Position numbers and translations under genes: made by a program
Assembly: GCA_028641055.1 (NCBI GenBank)
Contig: CM054057.1
Location: 403,052,814 to 403,116,813 of the forward strand
Source: Alopecurus myosuroides
Taxonomy: Eukaryota > Streptophyta > Magnoliopsida > Poales > Poaceae
DNA: 64,000 bases
Reading direction: 5' to 3'
The notes under the pieces: model-generated
Told to the model about the DNA's origin: nothing
Database searches by the model: none
What the model saw: the letters and a program-made list of their open reading frames with translations, nothing else
Shown here: positions 21,868 to 33,863 of the stretch, in pieces
How positions within the stretch are numbered: position 1 is the stretch's first letter
Layout: every line of letters begins with the position of its first letter

Positions 21868-22076
21868 TGAGCATGGGAGTACCGATGTATCCATTCCTAG
21901 CTATGTTTAGTTATCCTTGTCTTTCGAACCATGTATTGGTCTGTTGGATATTCTGATGTATTTGAACATGTGATGATGTACCTGTTGGTTATCTATTCAT
22001 GCGTCGGAATAATCTATCTTTCGGTTACCAAGTCTATCCTTTTCTGTTGTTGTGCTAAAATGAATTTCTGTTCAGG

Positions 22077-24998
22077 ATGCCTCCAACCAGGAACAACGCG
22101 CCTCCGCCACCACCAATGGGGGAACTGTTGGCTCAGATGACCCAAGTGGTGACACAGATGGCCCAGATCCAGGCTAACCAGCACCACAACCAGAATGCTC
22201 CAAGGGTCACCATCAAGGACTTCCTCAGCTTGGGCCCAAAAGCTTTCGTGGCAACACGTGAGCCCCTGGATGCTGATGACTGGATCCGTGACGTAGCAAG
22301 AGCTCTGGAGATTGCTCATGTTGCGGAAGAGGATAAGGTCAAGTATGCCACCTACCTACTGAAGGGTCAGGCAGCTACTTGGTGGGAGAACTACCAGACC
22401 ATGAGAGCTGGCTTTCCTATCACCTGGGGATGTTTCAAGGATGCCTTCCTGAAGCACCACATCCCGGATGGTCTCATGGAAAGGATGCGTGAGGAATTCT
22501 GCTCTCTCAGACAGGGCAAGCTGGACGTTCTCGGCTACCAGAACGAGTTCAATCGTCTCACTCGGTACGCTGGTGACGAAGTGTCCACTGAAGCCAAGAA
22601 GATGGCAAGGTTCCGCCGAGGTTTTAACCCGGAACTGAAGTACGCTCTCACCAACATCAAGTGCAAGGACTTCGTGGAGCTCGTGAACACCGCGCTCAAT
22701 GAGGAGAATGGGCGCAAGGCGTTCGAAGAGTCCCGCAAGCACTCGCGCGAGGGTGGTTCCTCCTCCAACATGACCACCCCTCCGCAGAAGCGCCGCATCT
22801 GGGTGCCAAATGGTGCTGTCACTCGGGCTCCAAATGCCCAAGCTTCTCCAGGCTTTGGTCCCCGCCCACCCAACCCATCTAAGATGCAGGGTCAGAGGAT
22901 TCCAATGGGGCAGCCAAGGCCAGGTCCTCCTCGTGTCGTCACTTGCTTCAAGTGCAAGGAGACTGGACACTACGCTGATAAGTGCACTCAGAAGCAGCTA
23001 CCCCTACCTCCTCGCCCCAACACCAACCAGGCTATGGTTCGTGCTCCCCCGGCTAAAGCCTTCAACTCCAACAACAGGCCTGTTGGGAGGAACGCGAGGG
23101 TGAACCATATCAAGGCCGACAAAGCTGAGGAAGCTGCTGACGTCGTTCTCGGTATATTACCCGTAAACTCTATTCCAGCTAAAGTGTTGTTTGATACTGG
23201 AGCATCGCATTCGTTTGTGTCAAAGATCTTTGCTACAACGTACAATTTAGTTCTGGTTCCGCTAAGCAATCAAATCTATGTGCACTCTCCGGGAACTAAA
23301 ATGATTACTTCCAAGATAAGCATGGACAATCAGATCCTAATTGGAGGTCGCATATTCCTTGCTTCACTCATGTTGCTGGGAAATTCTGACATTGATGTCA
23401 TTCTGGGTATGGATTGGTTGAAGACCCACAAAGCAAAAATTGACTGTGCTCAAAAGTCAATAACTCTCTCCCACACTTCAGGCCAGATAGTCTATTCTCC
23501 ATATGGATCAAGTTCTGTTCAGCTGTTCAACCTAGATGCCAAACCCCTTCCTGCAATTGAAAATGTTCCGGTGGTTTGTGAATTCCCTGACGTCTTTCCA
23601 GAAGAGTTGCCAGGGATGCCCCCGGACAGAGCAGTTGAGTTCGTGATCGAGCTTGAGCCAGGTACTGCTCCAATCTCTAAGCATCCATACAAGATAGCTC
23701 CTCCTGAACTGAAATTGTTGAAGGAGCAAATCGATATGTACATGGACAAAGGTTACATTCAGCCTAGTTCCTCCGCTTGGGGTTGCCCAACTCTGTTTGT
23801 TGCCAAGAAGGATCAAACAAAAAGACTCGTGGTTGACTATCGTCCTCTCAACGAGAAAACAATCAAGAACAAGTATCCACTTCCTCGTATCGATGATCTT
23901 TTTGATCAACTTGCTGGAGCCTCAATATTCTCAAAGTTGGACTTGAGGATGGGGTACCATCAGATAAAGATCAGAAAGGAAGATATTCCTAAGACAGCTT
24001 TCACCACTCGTTACGGTCTATATGAATACACCGTCATGTCCTTTGGTCTTACCAATGCACCGGCAACGTTCTCAAGACTCATGAATTCTGTCTTCCATGA
24101 ATACCTCGACAAGTTCGTTGTGGTATATCTTGATGACATTCTAGTCTACTCAAAATCCGAGGAAGAGCATGGAGAACACCTTCGTCTCACTCTCATGAAA
24201 CTTCGCGAGCATCGTCTGTATGCCAAGTTTTCCAAATGTGAGTTTTGGATTCCAGAAGTTGCATATCTTGGTCATATCATCTCTGCCAAAGGCATTGCCA
24301 TTGACCCGGAAAAGGTTAAGGCAATTGTTGATTGGAAACCCCCTAAGACGGTGAAGCAAGTCAGAAGTTTTCTTGGCTTGGCTAGCTATTGCCGTCGTTT
24401 CGTCCAAAACTTTTCTAAGATTGCCAAACCTCTCACTGATCTCACAAAGAAGGACAAAAAGTTCGTTTGGACTCCACAATGTGATGAGAGTTTCAACCTC
24501 CTGAAGACTAAACTCACTTCCACACCTGTTCTAGTTGGCCCCGACACTACCAAACCTTTCCAGATATTCTGTGATGCATCTCTCCAAGGCCTAGGAGCAG
24601 TTCTTATGCAAGAACGTCACGTTGTGGCTTATGCTTCACGTCAGTTGAACCCACATGAGCAAAACTATCCCACTCATGATCTTGAACTTGCAGCAGTTGT
24701 GTTTGCCCTCAAGAAATGGAGACAATACTTTTTGGGTAACAAAACTGAAATCTTTTCCGATCATAAGAGTCTGAAATACATCTTCACTCAGCCAGATCTA
24801 AACCTCAGGCAAAGGAGATGGATTGAGAAGATTAAAGACTTTGATCTCACCATTTCTTACACTCCAGGCAAGGCTAATGTTATGGCCGACGCTCTCAGTC
24901 GCAAATCCTATTGCAATAATCTCATGATCATGGAAAGCCAACCTCCACTTCATGAAGAATTCCAGAAGCTGAACCTTGGTCTTGTCCCTGAAGGATAA
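22077..24998 (+). CDS. gag-pol: I gag-protease-RT-RNase H
   Basis: 973 residues from ATG 22077, right after an acceptor-like TTCTGTTCAG. Gag domain at about residues 40-230, CCHC zinc knuckle [14 protein letters not shown] at 290-303, aspartic protease LFDTGAS with the catalytic DTG at 373-375, RT with YLDD at 684-687, RNase H with FCDAS (Asp 833) and a later SDHKSL motif. It ends at TAA 24996-24998. At this codon U reads TAT and stays open, so the stop is a point nonsense change; the frame then continues into integrase. All catalytic motifs seen are intact. Confidence 0.92.
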   Translation: MPPTRNNAPPPPPMGELLAQMTQVVTQMAQIQANQHHNQNAPRVTIKDFLSLGPKAFVATREPLDADDWIRDVARALEIAHVAEEDKVKYATYLLKGQAATWWENYQTMRAGFPITWGCFKDAFLKHHIPDGLMERMREEFCSLRQGKLDVLGYQNEFNRLTRYAGDEVSTEAKKMARFRRGFNPELKYALTNIKCKDFVELVNTALNEENGRKAFEESRKHSREGGSSSNMTTPPQKRRIWVPNGAVTRAPNAQASPGFGPRPPNPSKMQGQRIPMGQPRPGPPRVVTCFKCKETGHYADKCTQKQLPLPPRPNTNQAMVRAPPAKAFNSNNRPVGRNARVNHIKADKAEEAADVVLGILPVNSIPAKVLFDTGASHSFVSKIFATTYNLVLVPLSNQIYVHSPGTKMITSKISMDNQILIGGRIFLASLMLLGNSDIDVILGMDWLKTHKAKIDCAQKSITLSHTSGQIVYSPYGSSSVQLFNLDAKPLPAIENVPVVCEFPDVFPEELPGMPPDRAVEFVIELEPGTAPISKHPYKIAPPELKLLKEQIDMYMDKGYIQPSSSAWGCPTLFVAKKDQTKRLVVDYRPLNEKTIKNKYPLPRIDDLFDQLAGASIFSKLDLRMGYHQIKIRKEDIPKTAFTTRYGLYEYTVMSFGLTNAPATFSRLMNSVFHEYLDKFVVVYLDDILVYSKSEEEHGEHLRLTLMKLREHRLYAKFSKCEFWIPEVAYLGHIISAKGIAIDPEKVKAIVDWKPPKTVKQVRSFLGLASYCRRFVQNFSKIAKPLTDLTKKDKKFVWTPQCDESFNLLKTKLTSTPVLVGPDTTKPFQIFCDASLQGLGAVLMQERHVVAYASRQLNPHEQNYPTHDLELAAVVFALKKWRQYFLGNKTEIFSDHKSLKYIFTQPDLNLRQRRWIEKIKDFDLTISYTPGKANVMADALSRKSYCNNLMIMESQPPLHEEFQKLNLGLVPEG

Positions 24999-26465
24999 CT
25001 GGCTAGCTTGACAGCCAGCCCAACTCTCGAGGACAAGATTCGTTCTGAACAACTTCGTGATAATGAAATCAAGAAGATTGTGGATCACATCAAGGAGGGC
25101 AATGATAAATTCAAGTCCTTCTCAATTGATGACAAGGGAACTGTGTTCTTCGAAGGACGCATTACAGTTCCTCAGATTCAAAGTCTCAAGGATATCATTC
25201 TCAAGGAGGCTCATGAAACTCCTCTATCCATTCACCCTGGAAGTACAAAGATGTACCAGGATCTCAAGACTCTGTATTGGTGGCCTGGCATGAAACGTGA
25301 AATTGCTCAATACGTTTCTGAATGCGACGTTTGTCAACGTGTTAAGGCAGTCCATCAGAAGACAGCAGGTCTACTCCAACCTCTAAAAATTCCTGAGTGG
25401 AAGTGGGACATGATTGAAATGGACTTCGTTACTGGGTTTCCAAAGTCCAAAAAGGGCAACGATGCAATCTTCGTTGTTATTGATCGTCTCACTAAGGTTG
25501 CTCACTTCTATGCTGTAAAGGAAACTATCTCAGCTAGCCAGTTAGCAGAGCTCTACACAGCAAAGGTTGTTCCCCTTCATGGTGTTCCATTGGAAATAAG
25601 CTCAGACCGTGGAAGTATCTTCACTTCTCATTTCTGGAAGAGTTTTCAAGAAGCATTGGGCACCAAACTTCTGTTCAGCATAGCTTACCACCCTCAGTCT
25701 CAGGGGCAAGTCGAAAGAGTCAATCAGATTCTCGAGGATATGCTCAGAGCATGTGGTCTCTCCTTTGGCATGAAATGGGAGGATTGCCTTCCATATGCTG
25801 AATTCTCCTACAACAACAGCTACCAGGCAAGCCTAGGCATGGCACCATTTGAGGCACTGTATGGTCGCAGATGCAGGAGTCCAATCAATTGGTCTGGAGC
25901 TGGTGAACGTTCACTCTTGGGCCCTGACATTGTTAAGGAAGCCGAGGAGAAAGTTCGTATCATTCGTGACAACCTCAGGATTGCTCAGTCTCGTCAGAAG
26001 AGCTATTATGATAGCAAGCACAGGGATATGGTCTATGCACCTGGTGATAAGGCATATCTCCGTGTAACTCCCCTCAGAGGCACTCATCGTTTTGGTGTGA
26101 AAGGAAAGCTTGCACCAAGATACATTGGCCCTTTCAACATCCTCTCAAGACGTGCAGAGAATGCTTATTGTCTTGAACTTCCAGAAAAACTATCCAAGGT
26201 GCACGATGTGTTCCACGTGTCGCAACTCAAGAAGTGTTTCAAAGATCCAGATCGTGCAGTTGATCATGATTCCATTGAACTGCAAGATGATCTATATTAT
26301 GAGGAGCACCCTATTCGTATTCTCGATGAGACCGAGCGTAAGACTCGCAACAAGAGCACCAAGTTCTTGAAAGTCCAGTGGTCGCATCATTCCGATAAAG
26401 AGGCAACATGGGAGACCGAAGAGGATCTTCGCAAGAAGTATCCGGACCTGTTCATTTCTCAGTAG
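24999..26465 (+). CDS. I integrase with chromodomain-like tail
   Basis: Same frame as the upstream polyprotein, separated by the TAA at 24996. HHCC zinc finger with [11 protein letters not shown] and CDVCQRVK. Catalytic triad Asp139, Asp200, Glu236 counted from codon 25008 ([24 protein letters not shown]), with the usual x35 spacing to Glu. The C-terminus has a chromodomain-like block (KFLKVQWSHHSDKEATWE, then DLFISQ), which in chromoviruses guides insertion into heterochromatin. It stops 38 bases before the 3' LTR. Without read-through, integrase is not made from this copy. Confidence 0.9.
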   Translation: MASLTASPTLEDKIRSEQLRDNEIKKIVDHIKEGNDKFKSFSIDDKGTVFFEGRITVPQIQSLKDIILKEAHETPLSIHPGSTKMYQDLKTLYWWPGMKREIAQYVSECDVCQRVKAVHQKTAGLLQPLKIPEWKWDMIEMDFVTGFPKSKKGNDAIFVVIDRLTKVAHFYAVKETISASQLAELYTAKVVPLHGVPLEISSDRGSIFTSHFWKSFQEALGTKLLFSIAYHPQSQGQVERVNQILEDMLRACGLSFGMKWEDCLPYAEFSYNNSYQASLGMAPFEALYGRRCRSPINWSGAGERSLLGPDIVKEAEEKVRIIRDNLRIAQSRQKSYYDSKHRDMVYAPGDKAYLRVTPLRGTHRFGVKGKLAPRYIGPFNILSRRAENAYCLELPEKLSKVHDVFHVSQLKKCFKDPDRAVDHDSIELQDDLYYEEHPIRILDETERKTRNKSTKFLKVQWSHHSDKEATWETEEDLRKKYPDLFISQ

Positions 26466-26489
26466 GGAATCTCGGGGCGCGATTCCTTC

Positions 26490-26503
26490 AAGGGGGGGCG
26501 TTT
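26490..26503 (+). other. I polypurine tract
   Basis: AAGGGGGGGCG followed by TTT, directly before the 3' LTR. It primes plus-strand DNA synthesis. U has the same block at 63545. Confidence 0.85.
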
Positions 26504-29500
26504 TGTAACATCCAAGTATGAAAACACCCTAGTTGTTTTACTTCTTTGTTTAATTTATGCAATGCATCATGGCATCATCCTCATTTTATTTCCGTTGCAT
26601 TGTTTTCATAATGAATCAAACATTGTTTTCACACTTGTCTGTTACAATCTTTCAAATAAAGTTTTGCAAATCCAAAAACATCAAATGCTTCCAAATTATT
26701 TTCTTATTGGATCAACTATTAAATTGTTGCTTAATTCAATCAATCACTTTAATCAATTAATCAAGTATTTTCAAATCATTTCCAAACTCAAGCCATCTCT
26801 CAAAATCTTTAATCCTTTGAATCCATGAAATTCACCACTAATTTGAATTCCTTAAATCACTTTCAAAACTCTAGGGGAAGCCCTATTGATATTGCCTTGT
26901 TTTTCCAATAATAACTAATATTGCAATTTTCAATTAAATTGGTTCATTTTTAAAACAGCAAGCAAACATTCAACTTTTTGGAAACCAAAGCCACCAAATG
27001 TTTGCTTCTAACCTAGGGAAGTTATCCAAATTTTTCCAGAATTTCCTATAAACAAAAAGCCATGTTTTTCTTCCAAAAGCAAATGCTACAAAAAAAAATA
27101 AAACAGAGAAAAATAAAAACGAGCAGCACCTAACTGCGCGCGCGGCAGCTAAGCAGCCCAGCCCGCTAAGCCTACGCGCGCGCGCGACCCAACCCAGCTA
27201 AACCCCGCGATACCGCTTCGAGATGCGTGCCCATCTTCTTTCTGAAGTACGGCAGAGCATCCCGAGCGCCACCGCGACACCCCCGCGCGACTCCGGCGGC
27301 CCCGTCGCTCTCCCGTGCCTTTAAGTAGCCCCCTAGCCCCCTGGAAGCAACCCTAGCGCCTAGGGTTCCTCCTCCACCTCGTGTCCGCCGTCAATCGCCT
27401 CCCTCCTCCGTCATCCACCTCTCTGTTTTTCTTCCCGCCGGCGACCGCTTCTGAATCCAGCCATGGCGCCGCCACCTCCCTCACCAACCTAGCTACCAAC
27501 CACCTGCAATCGCTTCCCCACTCTCCCCTCTCCCCCTTGGACACCAGAAACATCACCGGTAAGCCCTAATTCGCCGCCGCGATCCGTTTCCTCTCCGGCC
27601 ACCGTGCCTCCATTACTGAACCCGAGGACATCGTCGCCGTTACAGGGCCTCTCGACGACGTGTGAGTACGGGAACGACACCGCCTCCATCCCTCCTTCGC
27701 GTTGGACACTCGATCGAGCACGGAGGAGCACTGGGTCATCGACGCCGTCATCGTCTCCGCCGCGGTCACCAGCTCGCCGTCGACCACTGCGTCCTCGACA
27801 ACCTGCTGTGAGCCTCTACCTCCATCTCCTCCCTCTCCCTCATGCTTGCGCATGATCTGCACGCCTCCATACATCCAAGTCCGATCACCACCGTGCATAT
27901 CCACGCCGGCGTTCATCTCTGTCAGTCGATCAAACGGACGCTCGTTAGTTTCGTCAGAAAATTCAGTCTTTGTTCGAGCTGAACCTTAACCTGAAACCAA
28001 CCCCTTACCTGTCAAACACAGCAGAGCAGCGCAGCGGTACTGAACCTTTGTGCGCGCAGCGCAGGGCGCGGGTTCGAGCCGCAAGCCCCCACCTTTTTTT
28101 GGGTGGATTTTCTTCCACTGCGCGCAGGCCCACTGTCATAGACCCCGTGGCCACGCAAGCGTTGCGCAGTGCCACGCTGGCCACTGGCCCACTGCGCAGT
28201 GGCAGTGTGTAGCGTGAACTGAGTAACAAAAGGATTTCTGCGTATTTCCAAAATTCCAATTTCTTTTTAAATAGCAGAATTAAAACAAAACTTTGAAATT
28301 CGATATCTTTTGTTTTATAATTCCAACAAATACAAACTTTATATGAATTCTGATCCAAATTTTCTAATCTTTCCAAATATCCAAGTTGTGTTCTGTTTTG
28401 AGTTTTCAAAATACTTTTAAATTTCAAGTTTGAATAATTCAAATGCAAATTGAAATAATTCATAACTAATTCATACTGTTTTCAAATAATTCAAATAAAA
28501 TATGTTTTTCACACCATTTTGAATGTGCTATTCAAATATAAAATTTGTTTTATTGTTTGAATAATTTAAATTGCCTAAATAATTTAATACTTGTTTAATT
28601 CAATTAAAATTGATAAAATCATGACTTGCTTAATATAAATATTTTTGGACATGCAAATTATGTTTTCAAATCACCAAAGTGTGAACTTTTCAAATGTGAA
28701 ATTGAATTTCTGTTTTGAACAAATAAAATTCAAATAATATTTAAGCTTGTTTTAAATTCAATTAAAACTTGTTTAATACTGTTTAAATCATAACAAATTC
28801 ATCCTAATTCAAATTTCAAAATGTGAAACATGTAATCCAACAAAAATTTGATGTTCTTTTCAAATATAAATTTTGCTAATTGTTTTGCACACTTTAAATT
28901 GGTGAAAACAATAATTGTATATGTGGCATGTTTAAGTAACCAAAATTTTCCAAACCTAATAAATAAGTTCTATACTTGTTTTATTCCTTTTCCTTTGCAT
29001 CTATCATTGTTATTTATTGTTATTTGTTGTTATCTTGTCATCATCATCATGCATGCATCATGATAACAACTATCACCTAATAAATAATTGTAAATCATTT
29101 GTTCCACTTATTTCAATGGATCCTTTTCCATATGCAACCCTTGCATATGGGTCCATTTAATTTGTGCTATCTTGTTAGTCAATTCATTTTGATGCACCCA
29201 TTAAATTGTCATGCATCATATTGACTGTGCACAATGCCATGAACATGATTGTTTACATTCCTGTTTTGTCTGTTTGCTTCTTCTCGAATAGACGACGACG
29301 TTGAGGCAGACGACCTTTACAGCACCCCTTCTGAGGATCTAGCTCAGTACCCGGCTGATCAGTTTGCAGGCAAGTTATCACTCACATGAACCATCGTGTT
29401 CCTTTCAACCCTGGTTACCGATACTTTCCGTTGTCTATACTTGCTAGCCTTAGTGTTAGATGTTTCTGTTACGAACCTATCACATGAATCCTGTAACCCA

Positions 29501-31147
29501 TGATATTGCCTCATCACCCCTCCTACAACCCATTGATTGAGCCAGTGTCTTACTAGCATGCTTAGGTTGTTTTGCTCGAGTCTGTTACCCGTTACTTTCA
29601 GTTATTATATCTTTATTATGTTCTGGGGGCTCGATGTTTAATCAATCAATCAATCATGCTAATGTTATTACTGTTAATAATAAATTGATGATAAGGCACC
29701 GGCAGGAGGCCCTGTGTGGTTTTGAGGCCTGCTAGTGTCGACCCTAATAGGAAAAGGGTCTTGTCTACTGATCCATGATGAGCGCACTACCCGCATGTGG
29801 GAAGCGAGTATGGGCGCCCCCCTCAATTTGATTCGATTCGCATCTCGTCCAAATCATCTCATTTAGTTCGTGCTTTCTATTTGCCGCATGCATGTTTTTG
29901 CGAGCCCAGCGCAGGGTGGAACTTTTGTAGTCGGCATATAGGGGGACACGGTCTTAGAGTGCTATGAGGGTCCCTTTTCTTCGGGGCTTGATTAGCCATG
30001 CGCCCAAGGTGCTTTGGGCTTGATGCGGAGAAGAGTTGAATTGTGTTGAGTGCCCCGCTTGGTGGGAGGCATCCCATCTGGCGGGTTATTCATACGTGTA
30101 CGGCCAAATTGGTGCAACCCTGCAGGGATAATCTTCTCGAGAAGCCGTGTTTTCCGCGGTTATGGATTACTTGGTGAAAGTACTGGCTAACAAGTACTCA
30201 GGACAACTTAAACATAATGATCAAACATGTTTCACCCAATGATTAATAACTTGACTAGTAATAGGTTATTCACACAATAACTTGGTTTCACCTTATCACA
30301 ACTGTGTGAGTTATCCTCGGATCGCTTCTTCGGATAAGGGGCGAGATCCAGGATGGGTTTGTTTGCAGTTATCTTTCAGTTGGTTACAATACGCGATCTT
30401 ATCCCTTTCTGATAGTTGGATATGATAGAATCTCTGTAGTTGGTTAGCGCAGCCAGTTGCAGCATATTATATAACCCCTTCTTTCCGTTGAACCAAGTCA
30501 TCTGTGCTTGTGTTGACGGGCTATACTTTGGTGAACTGTGAGTCTTGCTTGCCAGTACTTGGATGTACTGACCCCGTTGGGGCTGTGGTTTACGCAGACT
30601 ACGACTACGGCTACGATGACCACCAGGAGGGCTACTTCGTGGAGTTTGACGATACTGCAGACGAGTAGTTAGCTGGACCAGGGCTAGATCCAGGACCTAC
30701 GTGGATGGGCTTCGTCTTCTTTATTTTCTCCGGCTTCTTAAGCCTGTTGGATTTGTCTGTACCCAGACACCTTTGATTTCTTCCGCTGATGTAATGAATG
30801 CTATGTTGGGACATGTGTCCTCTGGATGATTGTATTTGCTATCTCTGCCTTAGTGAAGGCCATTTGCTACCTTATTTCAATCTTTTGTGTCTTAGAGATA
30901 TGTTGTGATCATCATTCGTTCAAAGCTGTTGACGTACAGTGCGTGATTGATATGAAGTACGTCGACAGTAGTGCCTATGACTTCTAGTGGATAGTTTACA
31001 TCGACGGTGGAATAGCAGGGCTTGTGTTGTTGCGCATAAGCGCAGGCCTACTAGGAAGCTGGGACGTGGGAGCAGCTATGCCCCATAATCCAAGCACCTG
31101 CTATCCAGTTCGTACGATGAGTATCCCTTAGAAGCCAGGGTGCGACA
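26504..31147 (+). repeat. I 3' LTR (4644 bp)
   Basis: Direct repeat of 16035-20673 with about 26 substitutions and a small indel in an A-tract (27087-27105). It ends GTGCGACA, then the target duplication GTGGT. It contains the second copies of the exon-like segments (29292-29369, 30598-30668). Confidence 0.92.
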
Positions 31148-31345
31148 GTGGTTCTACTCGGGATAGCATGCAAACACAAAGCATATTGACCTAAGTGAGT
31201 CTACTCGGAATAGCATGCAAACATAAAGCATATCAAGCTAAGGGTTCCTACTCGCCATAGCATGCAAACACAAAGCATATAAAGCTAAGAGGAGTTCTAG
31301 TCGGTATCGAACACAAGTACTGAGGGTGCAGAGAAGATCACTAAC

Positions 31346-32305
31346 CTGGGTAATTCGCTTGGCGCGGCTATACGGCATGAAGCCGTAAGCCCATTTGTCG
31401 GTCAGCGTGGTCCTCATAATGGCCTTGGCCCAGATGGCCACCTCTGCCCTGGTGAGCTTGAACGTCGTGGTCCGAGTGAAGTCCCGGGGGCCTACCATAT
31501 AGCACATCTTGTGCGCTCTGGCCTGGAGAGGGAGTACTCGGCGCGAGATCCAGCAGGCGATTGGGTCATCCTGCAGAAGTCCTAGCTCAGCTAGCTGTGC
31601 CAGGCGCTTCTCTATCTGGACCACGTCAGGTACCGTGTTCTTCGGGTGGTACCCCAAGTTCTGTCCGGTGGGCAGAGCATTCACGAACTCGGGGAGCCCA
31701 ATCCGGTGTTCAACGGGCTTTCCCTTCTCGGGAGCGACATTCTTCACATATAAGAAACCGCCCTGCCACTTGCGCACGGATTCCAATCCGAGAACCCGCG
31801 GGTGGTGCCCGGTGTTGCATTGCAGCATCATCGCGCTACCCGTCTGGGTCATCACGCGGGGAACAAGGGGATTGCCAGGGTTTGGAACTTTTTGCTGGCG
31901 AAGGAAGAAGTATCGGGCCCAAGTTTGGACAGTTGGGTAGACGCCCAGAAAGGCCCCGCAGACGGTGGCATGAATGGATAGCATCACCATGGCCTTGGGA
32001 GGAATATGGCGTGGTTGGAGGCCAAAATGGCGGAGGAAGTCAGAGAAGAATTTGGAGATGGGAAGGCCTAAGCCGCGCTTGAAGTGAGACAAGAAGACGA
32101 CATACTCACCGTCTTGCAGCGCTCGAACGATCTCGCTGCCGGGAGGGCGACAGATTACGCCGGGGGGCACTCGGCGGGTGTTCACCAGCCACTGGCAATC
32201 ACCAGCGGTGACGTCCGAGCCCTCCCAGCCGGCTCGGGCCGGCGCCATCTCCTCCTCCTCCTCCTCGTGCTCGTGCTCGTCCACGGCGGCGTGCTCAAGG
32301 TCCAT
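31346..32305 (-). CDS. T antisense gene, first exon (gypsy-type 'transposase' domain)
   Basis: The minus-strand ATG at 32305 opens a 320-codon exon that ends at a codon boundary at ACCCAG|GTTAGT (31346). An acidic N-terminus (EHEHEEEEEE) is followed by the block YVVFLSHFKRGLGLPISKFF and then HFGLQPRHIPPKA. I recognise this as the plant family called 'putative gypsy type transposon' (Pfam Transposase_28), known from Tat-clade antisense frames; its biochemical function is not established. The start was chosen because the open frame upstream (to 32662) is Arg/Ser-rich, low-complexity and unlike the family. The next exon is at 15970, beyond the nested element I. The region 32306-33097 should hold its promoter; I see no gene there. 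Confidence 0.7.
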
Positions 32306-33097
32306 GACGGCGGGGTTACCGGCGAGGTCGCGGCCGCTCGTCGAAGTTGAAGGTGACGACGAGGACGGAGGCGCTCGAGATGTGACTCTTTCTCTCTGTC
32401 TGGCTCGCGGTGCGTGGAGCGGCGGCGCGTTGCGATTACGGCGACGCTGTGCTTGACGGCGGAGGCGAGGGCAGAGAGGGAGCAGAAAGGGGGAAATGCG
32501 AAGGGAAAGAGCAATTTGGGCGTCGCGGGGGCATTTATACCTCCGCAAGCTGCGGTTACTACTGAGATTGATCGTGGCCGGGGATCGTGTGGCGTGGGTT
32601 AACTGACCGTTAGAAACGCACACATCGCATTTTGCGCGCGTAATGGGCGCAGTTAATCCCACGACGTGGGTCGTGGGCTTTCGAGTACTCGCTCGAGGTG
32701 ATCTAACGGGCTGTGGGCCCCGTGCGCAGTGGCGGGCGCGTGGCCTGCTGCTGCACTAGAACCGAGGCGTCGGGGGCTTGCGCCTGTGACACGTGCCCCA
32801 CATGGACACGAGAAGGTGGATTTGATCTGGACAGCGCGGGATCTCGTCGAATATTTCACAAAGGTAACCTACTCGGCCACACTATGCTGAACATGCGTTA
32901 CTCGGCTCTGAAGGGATTTCTCCAGTAAGCATGGTGTGAGAAGTTCAAGTAGGAGTTATGGGTCCGGGTTGAGGTGCAACTCGGCCTCATTCTTTCAAGA
33001 AGACAAAATTGGTTTACGCTAGCAGGGCCCTACGAACAAGTTCGCTGGACTCTACCAGCTTCGGGGCCGAGTAGGCGGCTACCCGGTAGTCACTATT
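32306..33097. other. T region between the antisense gene and the 3' LTR
   Basis: About 790 bases, GC-rich on the left. It should contain the promoter and 5' leader of the antisense gene and, at its right end, T's polypurine tract. A pyrimidine-poor candidate near 33058-33075 (cttcggggccgagtagg) is weak. No protein is supported. Confidence 0.4.
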
Positions 33098-33863
33098 CGG
33101 TCATAGGCATTGAAGGCCAAGAGAAGATAAGAGGAGAGATTGTGATTGTCCGGGTAGCAATCAAGTGGTCAGAGTAGATGGACTGCAATCCTACCCGGGC
33201 AAGAAGTCAATGGAGCTGTTCTCACGAGATGCCGCGTATCCCGCAGCCGTACAGGCGTGCGGTTCAACTTACGGAGCGCGTGATTATCCGCACTACGGCG
33301 TGGCTACAGTGAGGTAGCCGCCTGTCATGTCTTGTCACTGACAGAGGGAACAGGACGTGTCGGGGGGCCTACTCTGTGTGACTGACAGGGTGGACAGGTC
33401 CTGTCAGCCGGACGGCGCGGCGACTTCTCGCACCCGCGTCAGCGAGAAGCCGGAGGCGTGCTCTGCGCAACTGTGGAGATGTCACATCATTGTACCTTTT
33501 ATTCTTTGTTTACTCGGCTGGGCACCAGTATATACGCTGCCCTTCCCCCTCCTGCGCGAGGGACGTTACGCGAGAGAGCATTTATTGCACGAGCAAGTGT
33601 AAGAGCTAGAGAGAGCAGAGAGTGGCTACTCGGCTGAGAGGCAACTTTGTACTGTGGCTACTCGGATATCATACATACAGAGAGATAGGCAGGAGTAGGG
33701 GTGTTACCTCCACACGAGGGCCCCGAACCTGGGTAGTTTTTGGTGTTTGCCGTGTTTCCTGAGCGCGTCTACTCGACGTGCGATCCCTCCCCGAATACCT
33801 ACAGCGTCCATCGGCCCCAACCTTAAGCCATCCCATGGCATCTGTCTTTACCCATCTACGACA
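33098..33863 (+). repeat. T 3' LTR
   Basis: Direct repeat of 3802-4565. It ends ...CTACGACA at 33863, followed by CAACC. About 30-35 differences from the 5' copy by eye, including changes around the TATA box and several small indels. Confidence 0.75.

Larger units (their letters stand above)
16035..31147 (+). mobile_element. Element I: Tekay/Del-type chromovirus, near-intact
   Basis: A complete 15.1 kb plus-strand Ty3/Gypsy element with perfect 5-bp target duplication GTGGT (16030-16034 and 31148-31152). LTRs start TGTAACATCC and end GCGACA. Order: 4.64 kb LTR, tRNA-Met primer site, pre-gag ORF, gag-protease-RT-RNase H, integrase plus chromodomain-like tail, polypurine tract, LTR. The LTRs differ at only about 26 positions by eye, so the insertion is recent. 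It sits within an intron of T's antisense gene. One nonsense codon (24996) breaks the polyprotein. Confidence 0.93.
3802..33863 (+). mobile_element. Element T: Tat-lineage Gypsy LTR retrotransposon
   Basis: T is a plus-strand element of about 15 kb once the nested element I (16035-31147) is removed. Order: 5' LTR, primer site, gag, protease, RT, RNase H, second (archaeal-type) RNase H, integrase, antisense multi-exon gene, 3' LTR. The second RNase H and the antisense gene after integrase are hallmarks of the Tat clade of Ty3/Gypsy (Retand, RIRE2 and Grande relatives). The two LTRs differ at roughly 30-35 of 765 positions by eye, so the insertion is older than I. All coding parts are interrupted by amber codons. 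The left end is not clear: the right flank is CAACC after ...CGACA at 33863, but I see no CAACC at the left border. Confidence 0.85.

Noticed and set aside
22356..22970. 204-codon minus-strand frame opposite I gag (and its U counterpart 59319-60023)
   Set aside because: Shadow of a conserved gag frame on the plus strand; no recognisable motif.
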